From NCBI GenBank assembly GCA_032717465.1, contig CM064732.1, positions 25,675,797-25,739,796 on the forward strand: a DNA stretch of 64,000 nucleotides, written 5' to 3'. The notes below the pieces were generated by a model that saw only the letters and a program-made list of their open reading frames with translations, was not told where the DNA came from and did not search any database. A program made the position numbers and the translations under genes. Shown piece after piece: positions 44,653-55,220 of this stretch (position 1 is the first letter of the stretch; the number at the start of each line of letters is the position of its first letter). The stretch is from Coenobita brevimanus (taxonomy: Eukaryota; Arthropoda; Malacostraca; Decapoda; Coenobitidae).

Positions 44653-44754
44653 TGTTGTGGGCCTATCTACTGGCAGTGCTGACCCTCATGGGGTCTGGGT
44701 TGGATGAGGACAATGGCATCATAATCCTGCGGCTCTGGTCTTCTCGGGAGGCTA
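44653..44754 (+). pseudogene. Short frame with signal-peptide-like start downstream of gypsy pol
   Basis: Met at 44653 opens MLWAYLLAVLTLMGSG, a hydrophobic stretch like a signal peptide, followed by about 17 residues to a stop. Its place directly after pol is where some gypsy elements carry an envelope-like gene. Only this stub is visible, so the identification is positional inference. Confidence 0.35.
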
Positions 44755-45069
44755 GGTAATGGTGATCGAAGATGCATTCTCCTCCCACTTCCCACAGGGA
44801 TCAGGAGAGACCCTTGCACAATGCTTACAGGCATGCTACAAGGCAATTCTAGTCTGATTTGCCATTTTTCTAGTTTTGGATGGCTTTTCGACCGAATGTC
44901 CCTCCTGACGCTAACCCTCCCTATTTTTGTGGACTTTGGACTGGCACTGAGTTGGGCTGTCTTTCTTCTCTAGTGGCTGGGGGAGTGCTTTTAGTCTGAC
45001 TGGTGATAAAAGACCCACTCAGTCGAAGCAGCACTCTAGCCTGCTCACCACTCTAGGTAGCACGCCACG
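44755..45069. repeat. Unclassified sequence with a SINE-core-like motif
   Basis: The block GGCTTTTCGACCGAATGTCC, then CTCCTGACGCTAACCCTCC, near 44880-44925 resembles the core seen in the palindrome SINEs (GACCGGATGCCCTTCCTG). Pol III boxes are not visible. Confidence 0.35.
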
Positions 45070-45490
45070 AACAGGGCCATCTCCACCCTTGAAGAGTCAC
45101 TGTCACCTTTTCCAGTTGCGGCTGTGGCCTAAGAGAATTTCAGGAGAGCTGAGGCATGAGGTATCCTGGCTGACTACTTAAGTCTCCACCTCTCCCCTTC
45201 TTCTGGAAGGCCAGCACAACTTTATGCAGCTGGGACCATAGATTTGGTGGGTTTGAGGAGAGGTGGGGAGATGAGGTGGTCTGGCCAACCTCCTCTATGT
45301 TCTCTTTGTCCCTTCTCTCAAAATGTCACTACCACCTTTCCTATTTAAGGTTCTGGCTCAAGAGGGTCTTGGGAGAGGTGGGGGATAAAATGGCCTTACC
45401 ATCCTCCTCAGTGCTCTCCTCCACCCTAACCTCGCAAAGCTACTACCTTTTTCTGCTGGGACTCTGACTCAAGAGGGTCATGAGATCCGT
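45070..45490. repeat. Tandem repeat, unit about 115-120 bp, about three units
   Basis: Each unit has GGAGAGGTGGGG, then CCTCCTC.GTGCTCTC, CAAA.T.ACTACCACCTTT and a CTCTGGCTCAAGAGGGTC end. The clearest ends are near 45365 and 45478; the first unit is more diverged. No ORF. Confidence 0.6.
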
Positions 45491-45514
45491 TGGGCAGTGC
45501 TCTTAGTCTGCAGC

Positions 45515-46435
45515 TATACTCAATTTTTTTTCCAACTGATGATCCACTTTCGTGAATGTGGCACCTGCGCACTCCTGCCGCGTGATTGGTTGGTATCAAA
45601 TTCATACTTGAAGTATCATTTACAAAAAGCAGTTTTACCTTATATTCCAATTCTCATAAATGCTGTTTTGCATTATCATTGTACTATACAAACAGACATG
45701 AAACGAGTATGTATCTGTGCTTCACCCAAACGGACAATGAATTTGAGGAAGTTGAATTTGAACTGAAATGTTTATTGTTGTAAAAGGTAGAGTTGTTGCA
45801 TCTGCCCATATATATATATTTTTTTAAATAAACGCCTTTGGCTGAGTAAGTGCAAATAAACGGTATTTTAATACTTGGGCACTTGTTACATTAGACAATA
45901 GTACCATTCTAAGTGAATTAGTGGTTTTGTCAGTGATAAAGTGGTGGAAGTGGGGAGGCTAATCGAACAGTCGCTACAGAGGAAGACATGAGAGACGACC
46001 AGGCGGGAAAAACAAGTTGTCTCATTTCACAAGATGTCACACTTTGTTATGGATCACACCTACTCCATTGCTTCGATACCTTTGCTCATATTATCCGTAA
46101 GTATATCTATCCATAAGTATATATATATATTTATTTATTAGAGATGCAACAACTCTGTACCTTTTACAACAATAAATATTTCAATTCAAATTCAGCATTC
46201 TCAAATTCATTGTCCGTTTGGGTGAAGCACAGATACATACTCGTTTCATGTCTGTTTGTATAGTACAATGACAGTGCAAAACAACATTTATGAGAACTGG
46301 AATATAAGGTACAAATGTTTTTTGTAAATATGATACAACAAGTATGAAACTGAAACCAACCAATCACGCGGCAGGAGTGCGCAGGTGCCACATTCACGAA
46401 AGTGGATCATCAGCAGGAAAAAAAATTGAGCATAA
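45515..46435. repeat. Second palindrome: arms of about 300 bp, spacer about 310 bp
   Basis: Left arm 45515-45810 and right arm 46119-46435 are reverse complements at over 90% by eye. The blocks GATGATCCACTTTCGTGAAT, CACTCCTGCCGCGTGATTGG and CACCCAAACGGACAATGAAT occur in both, inverted. Both arms end inward at a TA-rich stretch. The related frames seen on opposite strands (KRVCICASPKRTMN) are the two arms read in sense. The spacer contains no ORF. Confidence 0.85.
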
Positions 46436-46639
46436 TAGGCCCTTCTAGTCTGGTTGCACCTACCTAGTCTGGCCCTACTTGGTCTAAACAGTGCTCAAAC
46501 CTGCTCCCCTTTGGAAGGTAGCATTCCACGACCCATCTGCATCAGAGTCTTTTATGTCTCTGTCTCCATAGATTATTATCTGCTACATCTGTCTCTGTTC
46601 TGTCCTGTTCCATAACACTTCAATTGTTTCAATGTTGTT

Positions 46640-47544
46640 TTTCATATCATTTGCTTATTCTCTTCCTGGCATTCTTTCTTCTGCCATCTTCCATCCATTT
46701 GCAACATCTTTGTTACATTATGTTTGTTATATTATGTTCTCAAACCTTTTCGCTTTGACTATTATTACTCTCTGTCTCTGTTTCTATCCGTCAGTTATTT
46801 ACCTCATTTATTCCTCTCTCCAAACCTAACCAGCCCATCCCACTCCTTACAGACTCCTCTCATCAGCGTCCATGAAACACGTCTCCTGAGTAATACCTTC
46901 ATACTCTCATCTGACCTGCATTCCATTCCAAACGATTCATATCTTCATTCCTCCATGAAGGTAGCTCTCTCTCTCCTCCTTATTCCTTCTTCCTTGTCTG
47001 CATCCTACACTCCTCCCTCTTTCAGGTTTACCTTGTAGCCTACTCTCACATGTTCATAATCCTCTTGTTCTCCTCCTGCACGTATTCTCTCTCTCTCTCT
47101 CTCTCTCTCTCCAGTTCCTTATCACCGCGCTCAACTTTCCTTTTCTTACTTTCGTCCCTTATTGGTCGTTCCTATTCACGCCTCATATCCTCATTTTTTT
47201 CCTTCCCTCTTCATCATTTTCTCTCCCTGTCCATTCGTCCAGCATTTCTTTCTCTATCCACCCTTCCATCACTATGTTTTTCCTCTGCACCCCATCTCCA
47301 GCATCCTATTCTTCCTCTTCCCTCCATTTCCCTCTCCCTCACCCCTCCATCAGTTTCCCACTGTCTCCACCTTCTCTCATTTTCCGTCATTTCTACAATT
47401 ACCTTTCTTAGCGTCATCCCTCCTTATGTCTAACTCCCGCCTATGTTCTACCAGGTTTCACTTCTTTCATCCCTCTCTGTTTTGTCTCCACTTCCCTATC
47501 TTTCCCTCCCTCCACGTTTCCCCCTCACTCATACCTCCTTTCCT

Positions 47545-47620
<76 letters not shown>

Positions 47621-47779
47621 CCAACAGTGTAAGGCTGGTACTGAGCCGACCCTTATTGACTTGGTGTGTTGACAAGGGGGCACCATTTGACCCCTCTGTC
47701 TCTCTGTCTGTCCCTCTCGCTCTTTCCCCTCTCCTTCATATGTGTGTGATAGATTTCCTTTCTGCCCTACCTGTCATCC

Positions 47780-47819
<40 letters not shown>

Positions 47820-48049
47820 AATTTCTTCTTCTCACACTCTTCTCTCTGGGTTTTTGCTTCTCGCTCCTAACTTTCAACTCCCGAAGTTCGTTCCCTCGCT
47901 CATTTCGTTTTTCTACATTCAAACATTTCTCTCGTGATTTCACCTCCCTTTCATTTCTTTCATTTCGCTTTCAATTCCTTCATTTTCTGTTACTCAGTTT
48001 TTCTTTCCTTATCATTCTTTCGTTTTCTATTTTCTCTACTCTGTAGTTA

Positions 48050-48134
<85 letters not shown>

Positions 48135-48835
48135 GCATCTGTCTATCTATCTACCCCTTTTTCACTACATCCTCTTTTTCGCATTTCGTAGTTTTCATGG
48201 TATTTACTGTTTTCAGCCTGTTACCCCCTCCTCTTCATTCTTTTTGTTTTACCCTGTATCTCTGGTCCCTCTTTTTGATTCCCCACCAATCAGTTTCTTT
48301 TTGTTCATCCCCTTTTGTTTCCTCATCCTCTTAGATTTGCTCCTCTTCTCTCTCTGCCCCCTACTATTCGTCTTTACTCTGTTCCTTTTCTCTCGCCACT
48401 CATTCTTTTCCTTGTATTGCTTCTTTGTCATAGCAGTAATATTTCTTAATATTCCTCCCTTCCTCCCTTCATTCCTTTTCATCCATCCATCCTATTTCCT
48501 CCTACTCCCACTTCCACCCATTTTCTTCTCTCCCTCTTTTTCCACTCACTCTTCCGCTGTCATTTCTACGGTTTCTTTTCTTGTCAGTTTCCTACCAATT
48601 AAAATATTTCTTATCATTCTTTACTATTTCCTTCTCTTCTTCCTGCCGTTCTACTCAATATTTCTTTTCCTCTCCTCCCCCTTCACTATTTCTCGCTTTT
48701 TGCTTTTGTCCTTCTCTTCACTTACTTATCATCCTTCTCGACTTGTTATTCTCCCTTCGCCTTCCATATTTTCCTCACTTTCCTCTCAGCTGTCATGCGG
48801 AAGCTCGAGAATAACGTAGGGCAATTAAGATTCTT
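46640..48835. repeat. Pyrimidine-rich tract (2.2 kb) with embedded microsatellites
   Basis: The plus strand is mostly C and T. Contains (CT)n at about 47088-47113, 47551-47586, 47783-47815 and 48056-48110, (CA)n at 47587-47620 and (TA)n at 48110-48134. Long Ser/Leu/Phe-rich frames are artefacts of the bias. Confidence 0.75.
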
Positions 48836-49630
48836 ATCTCACTCAGCTTAACCTTTTCCATACGAGATAACTTTTCATTAGCTGAAAAAGTCATCTGGCG
48901 GTACCAAGATGTCAGTGTACTATATTTATCAATTCATGGACTTATTTTGTAATCTGCATTCATATTCGATAACATCCTTGGCGAAATGTTTGAGTGTGAT
49001 TGAAGTGTTTCCAAAGCCCTTTTCCACGGCACTGTATAGGGCATAAATTTACTGTGACTATTTTACCGCTAAATTCTACTTATTTATGACACTGTTCCCC
49101 GAGATCAGGTGTTCCTTGTATAAGCCACACAATTTCACATATCACCACTTCCGTTCTGATACCAAGCCTCTTTGCTGATTACAGGTTATACATGCATTTT
49201 TGTGACGCTTTGGTAGGCCATTTTGTCCGTAAAGCCCGTGTAACAGTGCGATCGAAGCTTACATCTTTTCGAACCTGAGCAGCTATAACTCGTGAAAAGC
49301 TAAAAACAAGGCAGAACAAATATTTCATTCACTGTCGTATTGTTAAAGCCATGAATAAATAGTTAAGTCCTATCATCATGCTTAGACAATAAATTCCTTA
49401 TGACATTTTAGTTCAGGATGGGTTACTTCCTCCCAGTTTCCTGAACGGTTAATAGGCTGAGAATGGTAGGCTATTCCTCAGCTTCTTATTTGAGAATTTT
49501 GAAACCCGAACACTCAATAAAGACTGCAAGATATGTATAGTTTGTGTACTTAATTAGCACTGATAAACTTACATTTTTTTTTTTTAATTAAGCCAGCACC
49601 ATTTAACAAGTATGGTAACATCTGCGAGCT
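48836..49630. other. No recognisable feature
   Basis: About 800 bp of ordinary A/T-rich composition. No open frame, repeat or motif I can name. Confidence 0.5.
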
Positions 49631-49639
49631 CGACGTATC

Positions 49640-49738
49640 GTTTCTCTCTCTCTCTCTCTCTCTCTCTCGTCACCCGTGCTTATAACTACTTCTCGACCCT
49701 AATACCTTTTACGTCATAATTATTTCGTCTCCCCTACT

Positions 49739-49777
<39 letters not shown>

Positions 49778-49846
49778 ATCCGTGCTTATAACTCCTTCTC
49801 GACCCTAATACCTCTTACGTCATAATTATTTAGTCTCCCCTACTAG

Positions 49847-49883
<37 letters not shown>

Positions 49884-49965
49884 ATCCGTGCCCATAATTC
49901 CTTCTCGTCCCTAGTACCTTTTACGTTATAATTATTTCGTCTTTCTTTCTTTCTCTCTCTAAAAG
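49640..49965. repeat. Tandem repeat of a (CT)n-plus-70-bp unit, three and a half copies
   Basis: Units start with (CT)n at 49642, 49741, 49848 and about 49941. Each is followed by CGTCATCCGTGCTTATAACT, then CTTCTCGACCCTAATACC and ACGTCATAATTATTTCGTCT. The non-CT parts differ at only a few positions. Confidence 0.88.
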
Positions 49966-50069
49966 CCCACGGTTTTTCTTATAAATCATGTTATTGTGAA
50001 TTAATGATTAGTTGATGAATCGAAAGTATCATGTATTGATCAGTGTCGAATCATAAAAAGTAAGTAGCA

Positions 50070-50905
50070 GAGTTCATCAGGAGTTAGTTCTAGAACAAGT
50101 TCTATTCAATATTTATATCAGTAATCCCGAAAAGGGACTAGTTTCACTTGTAGTAAAATTTGCAGAATGGCGGTAAAGTAATTACGAAAGCAGACTGTGA
50201 ATGTATACAAAACGACCTGAAGAAATTTATAATTTAGATTGAAAAGCTGCAGTTTAAATTTTATGTGGGGAAACGTTAGATAATGCACTGTGGTGACAAA
50301 AACATGAAATATAAATACTGCATGTTCGATTCTCCACTGGCGGAAGAAAAGGATAAGAAAGATTTGGGAAATATAAATAACTGCCTTAAAAACTCAAAGC
50401 ATTATATAGCAGCCAGTAACTAGGCACACAATATGTTCGACTTCATGGCAAGGAACTTTAATCATACAACGTCCGATGTTATCTTTAAGCTTTATACGAT
50501 ACTAGCTACATCACACCTAGAATAATGTATGCAACACGTCTCCAAACTGTATTAATGACGAAGGCAAAGTCGAGAAAGTGCAACTCAGAATAACCAATAT
50601 GTTCCCATCGCGGCAAAACTTTCCCTACGAAGAGCGATTAAAGTATTAAAGAAATAAAATGTTTTAACTAAAAAAAGCGAAGGCTCAAAAATATCTAACA
50701 CGAGAATTAAAAATTGTTAACAAATTCTTCGATGTTAGATATAATATTTTGTTCGAAATACAGAATAATATTGTGATTAGAAATAAAGGTATTAAACTGA
50801 AAAGCAAGAGATGCAAAAATATTCATTTAGTGTTCAGCAACGGCAGACACTGCGAAAACTGAAAATTCTGTCCGACAAATATTTCGAGACTACGGCAGAT
50901 GCTAT
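50070..50905 (+). pseudogene. CR1-like LINE reverse transcriptase, C-terminal half, decayed
   Basis: Plus-strand fragments in changing frames: GVHQELVLEQVLFNIYISN (degenerate P-Q-G motif) near 50085, LVVKFAEWR near 50145 (catalytic A-D-D replaced by A-E-W), IMHCGDKNMKYKYCM near 50285, KDLGNINNCLKNSKHYIAAS near 50365, MFDFMARNFNHTTSDVIFKL near 50430, TSHLE near 50505, and KLKSKRCKNIHLVFSNGRHC near 50800. The order is that of CR1-clade RTs. Not the same family as D1-D3. It ends near 50905 where another element begins. Confidence 0.65.
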
Positions 50906-51569
50906 TAGGGAGGGCGGTGATGATTCGGCCACTTTTTCGAAAAAAAAATCATAATAAATAAAGTTTAAGAAATTCTTAAAATCTGCTTATTCCAAGAGGA
51001 AGCCACATCTTTTGGCTCTTTTGTGTGCTATTGTCAGTTCTTAAACTTACATCATTTCTTGGCAGTAATCCAAACTCTTAAGGTCTCCAAAATGGCCGAA
51101 CCATCCCTCTTGGTGTGGATGATTCGGCCACTGGCGTTGGATGGTTCGGCCACCATGTGGGATGATTTGGCCACTTGCCTCTGGGGCTCAATTAAAGAAT
51201 TAAATACAGTAGGAAAATTAAGAATCAAATTTTCATCTGTGCTGACATGATTTATTGGATTTATTTTTACCTAAACAATCTCCTTTTAATGAAACAAGGA
51301 ACAAACAATCTCCTTATAATGAAATTAAATGGCTCTACTCTTGCCTATCTCAGATAAAATAAAACTATAATTTTGTTAAAGAAAATATCCGAGCCAAATG
51401 AAAGCTACTTCTCTTACATGCTGTTTACTCTTAACGCATTTTAAATCCAGTGAAACAAAAATCCAAAGTTGTAATATCTTTGCCTTCGCTTAGTGCTTTG
51501 TGAAACTGGTTCAGGTAATATTCCAATTATAGCGTTTCTTGAAACAGAAGCTTCATCAATTTCTGAGAG

Positions 51570-51573
<4 letters not shown>

Positions 51574-51637
<64 letters not shown>
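51574..51637. repeat. (GA)n then (CAGA)n microsatellite
   Basis: GA units at 51574-51608 and CAGA units at 51609-51637, inside the GGTTCGGCCAC element just upstream of A3. Confidence 0.92.
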
Positions 51638-51659
51638 ATATGTAATTTTATAGAAAAAA

Positions 51660-51930
51660 GGTAAGGGGATGAGTCTGATATGATGTGGCAGGGGTAAACC
51701 AGCTCTGCTGTCGGGCCCTGCTGCAGATGTCACTGATTGCATTGCGCAGTTGACCCTTGTGCGGTGTGGTCCGGTGAGGATCAGTCCGTTCTCCCCTTTG
51801 GGGCTAAGATGCGAATGAATGTGTTTGAATGGATGAGTAAATGGGGAGTGTGTCGTCCTGTCTCGGCTACCTCCCTTTCCTTGGGGGAAGCAGCCTAGGT
51901 ATATAGATAGATAGATAGATAGATAGAAAA
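51660..51930 (+). mobile_element. RTE LINE A3, extreme 5' truncation (3' UTR only) with (GATA)n tail
   Basis: About 240 bp matching the 3' UTR of A2 (minus strand 13045-12800) at about 95% by eye, from GTAAGGGGATGAGTCTG to GCAGCCTAGGT, then TATAGATAGATAG. TAGAAAAAA lies before it (51651-51659) and after its tail (51925-51933), a likely 9-bp target duplication. Contains no coding sequence. Confidence 0.85.
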
Positions 51931-52763
51931 AAATTGTTAAATAAAGAAAATAAATCATTAGATAATTGTGAGAGATGGTTCGGCCACCTGGCAACCCTGC
52001 CGAACCATCCCTCACTTCAAGTGGCCGAATCATCCCCCATGTATAAAGATGTACACATGACGCCCCAAAACCCAGAGTTCATAAGCTGTTCGAGTGTTAT
52101 CTACTCTCACGTCACCTATAGACAATAAATGATATTTGCAGTATATATGGATAACAACCCTGAAGTATTAATGGAGCTACTGCTTACGTTGGATCACCGA
52201 AAAAGTACATAGGGGTCATGGAAAATCATAAAATCTAACCTGATGTTGCTGTTTCCCGTCCAACCAAAACAAAAACACATGTACCATCTGTCGGCAAGAT
52301 CCCGCAACTTCATGTGAAATCTCAATGATCTAGGTCCCCTACATTATTCAGGAAGGCCAGTGGCCGAACCATCCTCCTGGCCGAACTATCACTGCGCTCC
52401 CTCTGTGTTTATTTACAGGGTGAAGTATGTGACGACAACAGAGACTCTTTGTTTAGTTATGAAACCATTCGGAGACAGTATATGCTCTTTGTTTTACGGA
52501 TCTGTGGATGAGAGATCATAAAGTGCATAACTGTCTATTCTATAAAATACCCTTTTTTTTTTTTTAACTAGTGTTGTTGTTTTCCTGTCTTTTTCTACTG
52601 GTTTTGCCGGATGTTTTGGTGGGCTGTTGAGAGCCATGCTGTTTTCTATCCTTTTCTCTTGTGAGTTGGTTAGATCTCAATAGACTTAGTTTATCTTTGC
52701 AACCGATAACCTCGTCATGAACCAACAGGCCTCTTGTTATCTGTACTTCCTATGTATTCCTAT

Positions 52764-52765
<2 letters not shown>

Positions 52766-52831
<66 letters not shown>
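52766..52831. repeat. (CT)n microsatellite
   Basis: About 33 CT units. Confidence 0.95.
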
Positions 52832-52834
<3 letters not shown>

Positions 52835-52879
52835 CTCGTACACACACGCGCGCCTCCCTATCAAATTTTCCAGATGGTG

Positions 52880-53100
52880 AGAAAGTGGACACATGGGGAC
52901 ACATGTTGATTCCATAATGGTGGCTGGTAAAATGTTGGTTGATGTGATGGTGGCGGTGGGTGATATGATAGCTTGTAAAGTGATGAATGACGTAATGTTG
53001 CCAGATATGTTAATTGGTATGATAGGTGGTGATAAGGCGTTCATTATGCTGGCTTGGGCAATGTTGGTGCCTGTAATAACTATAAGCTTAGTGTGATGGT
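52880..53100. repeat. Degenerate repeat with 15-bp period, block 1
   Basis: Words such as CATAATGGTGGCTGGTAAAA, then TGTTGGTTGATGTGATGGTG, follow a 15-base rhythm. In translation the frame at 52893 shows a five-residue period (IMVAG, KMLVD, VMVAV). Same type as 54380-55215. Confidence 0.6.
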
Positions 53101-54330
53101 GAGTGATGTAAAATGTCGAACAGCTTGCATGAGTACATTTGTCGTTGGACGGCTTCAACCATTACTACGCACTACTGTCTGTATTTATGCATTGCTTCTG
53201 TCATACAGTATTTCAGTCTTTTGTCATTACCTCCACTCTTTTTTAGTATTTCAGACTTTTGCCATTACTTTCATTCCGTCGTTTCTCATCTCCGCTCTTC
53301 TGGGTCAGAATAGGTCAGGAGTATCGCTCATGCGTCACGACCATAGGGTTGGCAGGCAGGTTGAACGCGCACCTCGATAGCGTATTTCTGGTGATATACT
53401 GTGTACATCGGTCTCTCTAAGGATCTCGGCACGCGCTAGAGTATTATATGGTCCACTGGTCCTAGTCCTGGGAATTCACCCCTTTTCTCTTGGTGCCACT
53501 TGCGATTTATTGCAGTATACTTGCAGTGCCGTGGTGTGTTCTGTAGAATAATAAACATTATTATGGTTGACGTAGTTTGGCTGATGTAATGTTGGTGTAC
53601 ACTAGTGAAGGGGTTAGAATCATTCATTATCCTATCCAGTGCCCTGATGTAATTTACTGAAGGTACTATATCCCCAGAAATGTTATGAAAATACTGTTAC
53701 TAAAAACCTTGCTATGTACATCACCTTCATAATAAAAAGTACTCATTTCCCTGTTTATATTTTAATTAAGTGGAAATATGAAACATTTTGAAAAAGAAGA
53801 TGAAAGTAAGCGAACAACAAGCACTCCCCTGTGATGCATACCTGGCTCCTCACGATGCATATAAAAAGTGGGTCGGTGTTACTTCCTGGAGTCCCACGTC
53901 CCTCCCCACTAGACCACGCCCCATATTTCATCATATGTGAAGCATGAAATATGAGTTCCATAGATTTTTTTCTGTAGTTTCAGTTGAGGTGGCACGATGC
54001 TGGAAGGATACTTGAAAAGGATGTAATGGTTGCAACTTACTGGAAACGTCGCCACTTGTTAGTAATTGTTGCTCACCCCTAAGAAATAATAATTTATTTT
54101 CATTATCGCCAAACATTTTTTTTTTTTTTTTTTAGGTTTGTAAGAACCTCTGATAGTGGAAACAATGGAAACAATCATCATTAACCCATTTATTGCTGTG
54201 ACGTCTCTTATAGTGTGTTCATACTTGTGCTAGAGGCTACGAGAGACCTTTACAGTAAAATGGATAATTCTGGCACCCGAAATTTTGTAAGGTGTAAAAC
54301 AAACGAAAACAGTGGTATGCACAAAATATG
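53101..54330. other. No gene; unclassified sequence
   Basis: Contains a short 15-bp-period stretch near 53565-53595 and a T run at about 54116-54134. The open frames show no family resemblance. Confidence 0.5.
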
Positions 54331-54332
54331 TA

Positions 54333-54333
<1 letters not shown>

Positions 54334-54366
<33 letters not shown>
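54334..54366. repeat. Poly(T) run of 33 bases
   Basis: Uninterrupted T at the left edge of the 15-bp-period block. Confidence 0.9.
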
Positions 54367-54369
<3 letters not shown>

Positions 54370-54379
54370 ACAACGCTCG

Positions 54380-55215
54380 TATTAGTAGTTACTGCCGCTG
54401 GTACCGAAGTGGTGGCAGCTGTGTTGGTGGTAAATAGAATACTTGTTACCATGATGCTTCTAGATAAAATATTGGTAAGTGTAAAGTTTATAGGCATTAC
54501 GTTGGTATTCATATTGTTCGTAGATATGACATTGGTATGCATAACTCGGCTCAGCATAGTGGTGATAACCGTTCTGTTGGTATTTAAAACACTGCAGGCA
54601 ATATATTAGTCATAATGCTGGATGTTATAGTATTGGTAGGCATAATGATGGCCGCCATAATATAAGCAGTCAGTATGCATAATACAGGTATCCATAATGT
54701 TGGTAATTATACAGCACCATTGTTCTGCATAATGTTGAGAGTCAAAATATTGGCAGGCATAACACTGGCGGGCATAATTTTGGTAGCTGTAACATTGGCA
54801 GTAATACTGTTGGTAATTATTGCATTAGTAGGCACAATGATAGTAGCCATAATGATGATAATTATAGCATTGGTAGGTTAATGTTGGTAGCCATAATGTT
54901 GGCAGCAATATATCGGTAGTTACTGCATTAATCGGCACTATGCTGGTAGCCGTAATATTGGAAGTTATATCACTGGCAGGGATAATGGCGATGGAGAAAA
55001 CAATAATGATGGTAAATATAACATTGGTATGCAAAATGTTGATGGTTAACGTGACTATATGGAATACTGATGACCTTAATGTTTCTAGGCATAACACTAG
55101 TAGGCATAATAACAATAGTCATTGTTAGTCATATTGTAAGGAAATACGCTTTTGAACGAAAGGATATTGGTGATCATGATATTGGCTTTTATGATGGTAG
55201 CCATAATTTTGTTAG
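54380..55215. repeat. Degenerate minisatellite with 15-bp period, block 2
   Basis: Over 800 bp of units like GGCATAATGTTGGTA, GGCATAACACTGGCG, AGCCATAATGATGGT. Plus frames give pentapeptide-periodic hydrophobic peptides (ITLAG, IILVA, VTLAV, IALVG), which explains the apparent membrane-protein ORFs at 54328, 54675 and 54940. Confidence 0.78.
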
Positions 55216-55220
55216 CAATA

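Larger units (their letters stand above)
50908..52405. mobile_element. DNA-transposon-like element defined by ten GATGRTTCGGCCAC motifs
   Basis: The ends are inverted: left AGGGAGGGCGGTGATGATTC (then GGCCAC), right end read inward AGGGAGCGCAGTGATAGTTC (then GGCCAG), about 20 of 26 matching. The motif GATGRTTCGGCCAC occurs forward at 50919, 51118, 51140, 51161 and 51974 and reversed at 51094, 51999, 52021, 52360 and 52379, mainly forward at the left and reversed at the right. This is the pattern of subterminal transposase-binding repeats. No target duplication or transposase is evident. RTE copy A3 is nested within. Confidence 0.6.

Noticed and set aside
45497..45783. Frames repeated on opposite strands (45497-45783 and 46164-46397) as a duplicated gene pair
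   Set aside because: They are the two arms of the second palindrome. The frames differ by shifts between arms and have no known domain.
54328..54881. Hydrophobic ORFs resembling small membrane proteins
   Set aside because: They are produced by the 15-bp-period repeat, which keeps frame and repeats five residues.
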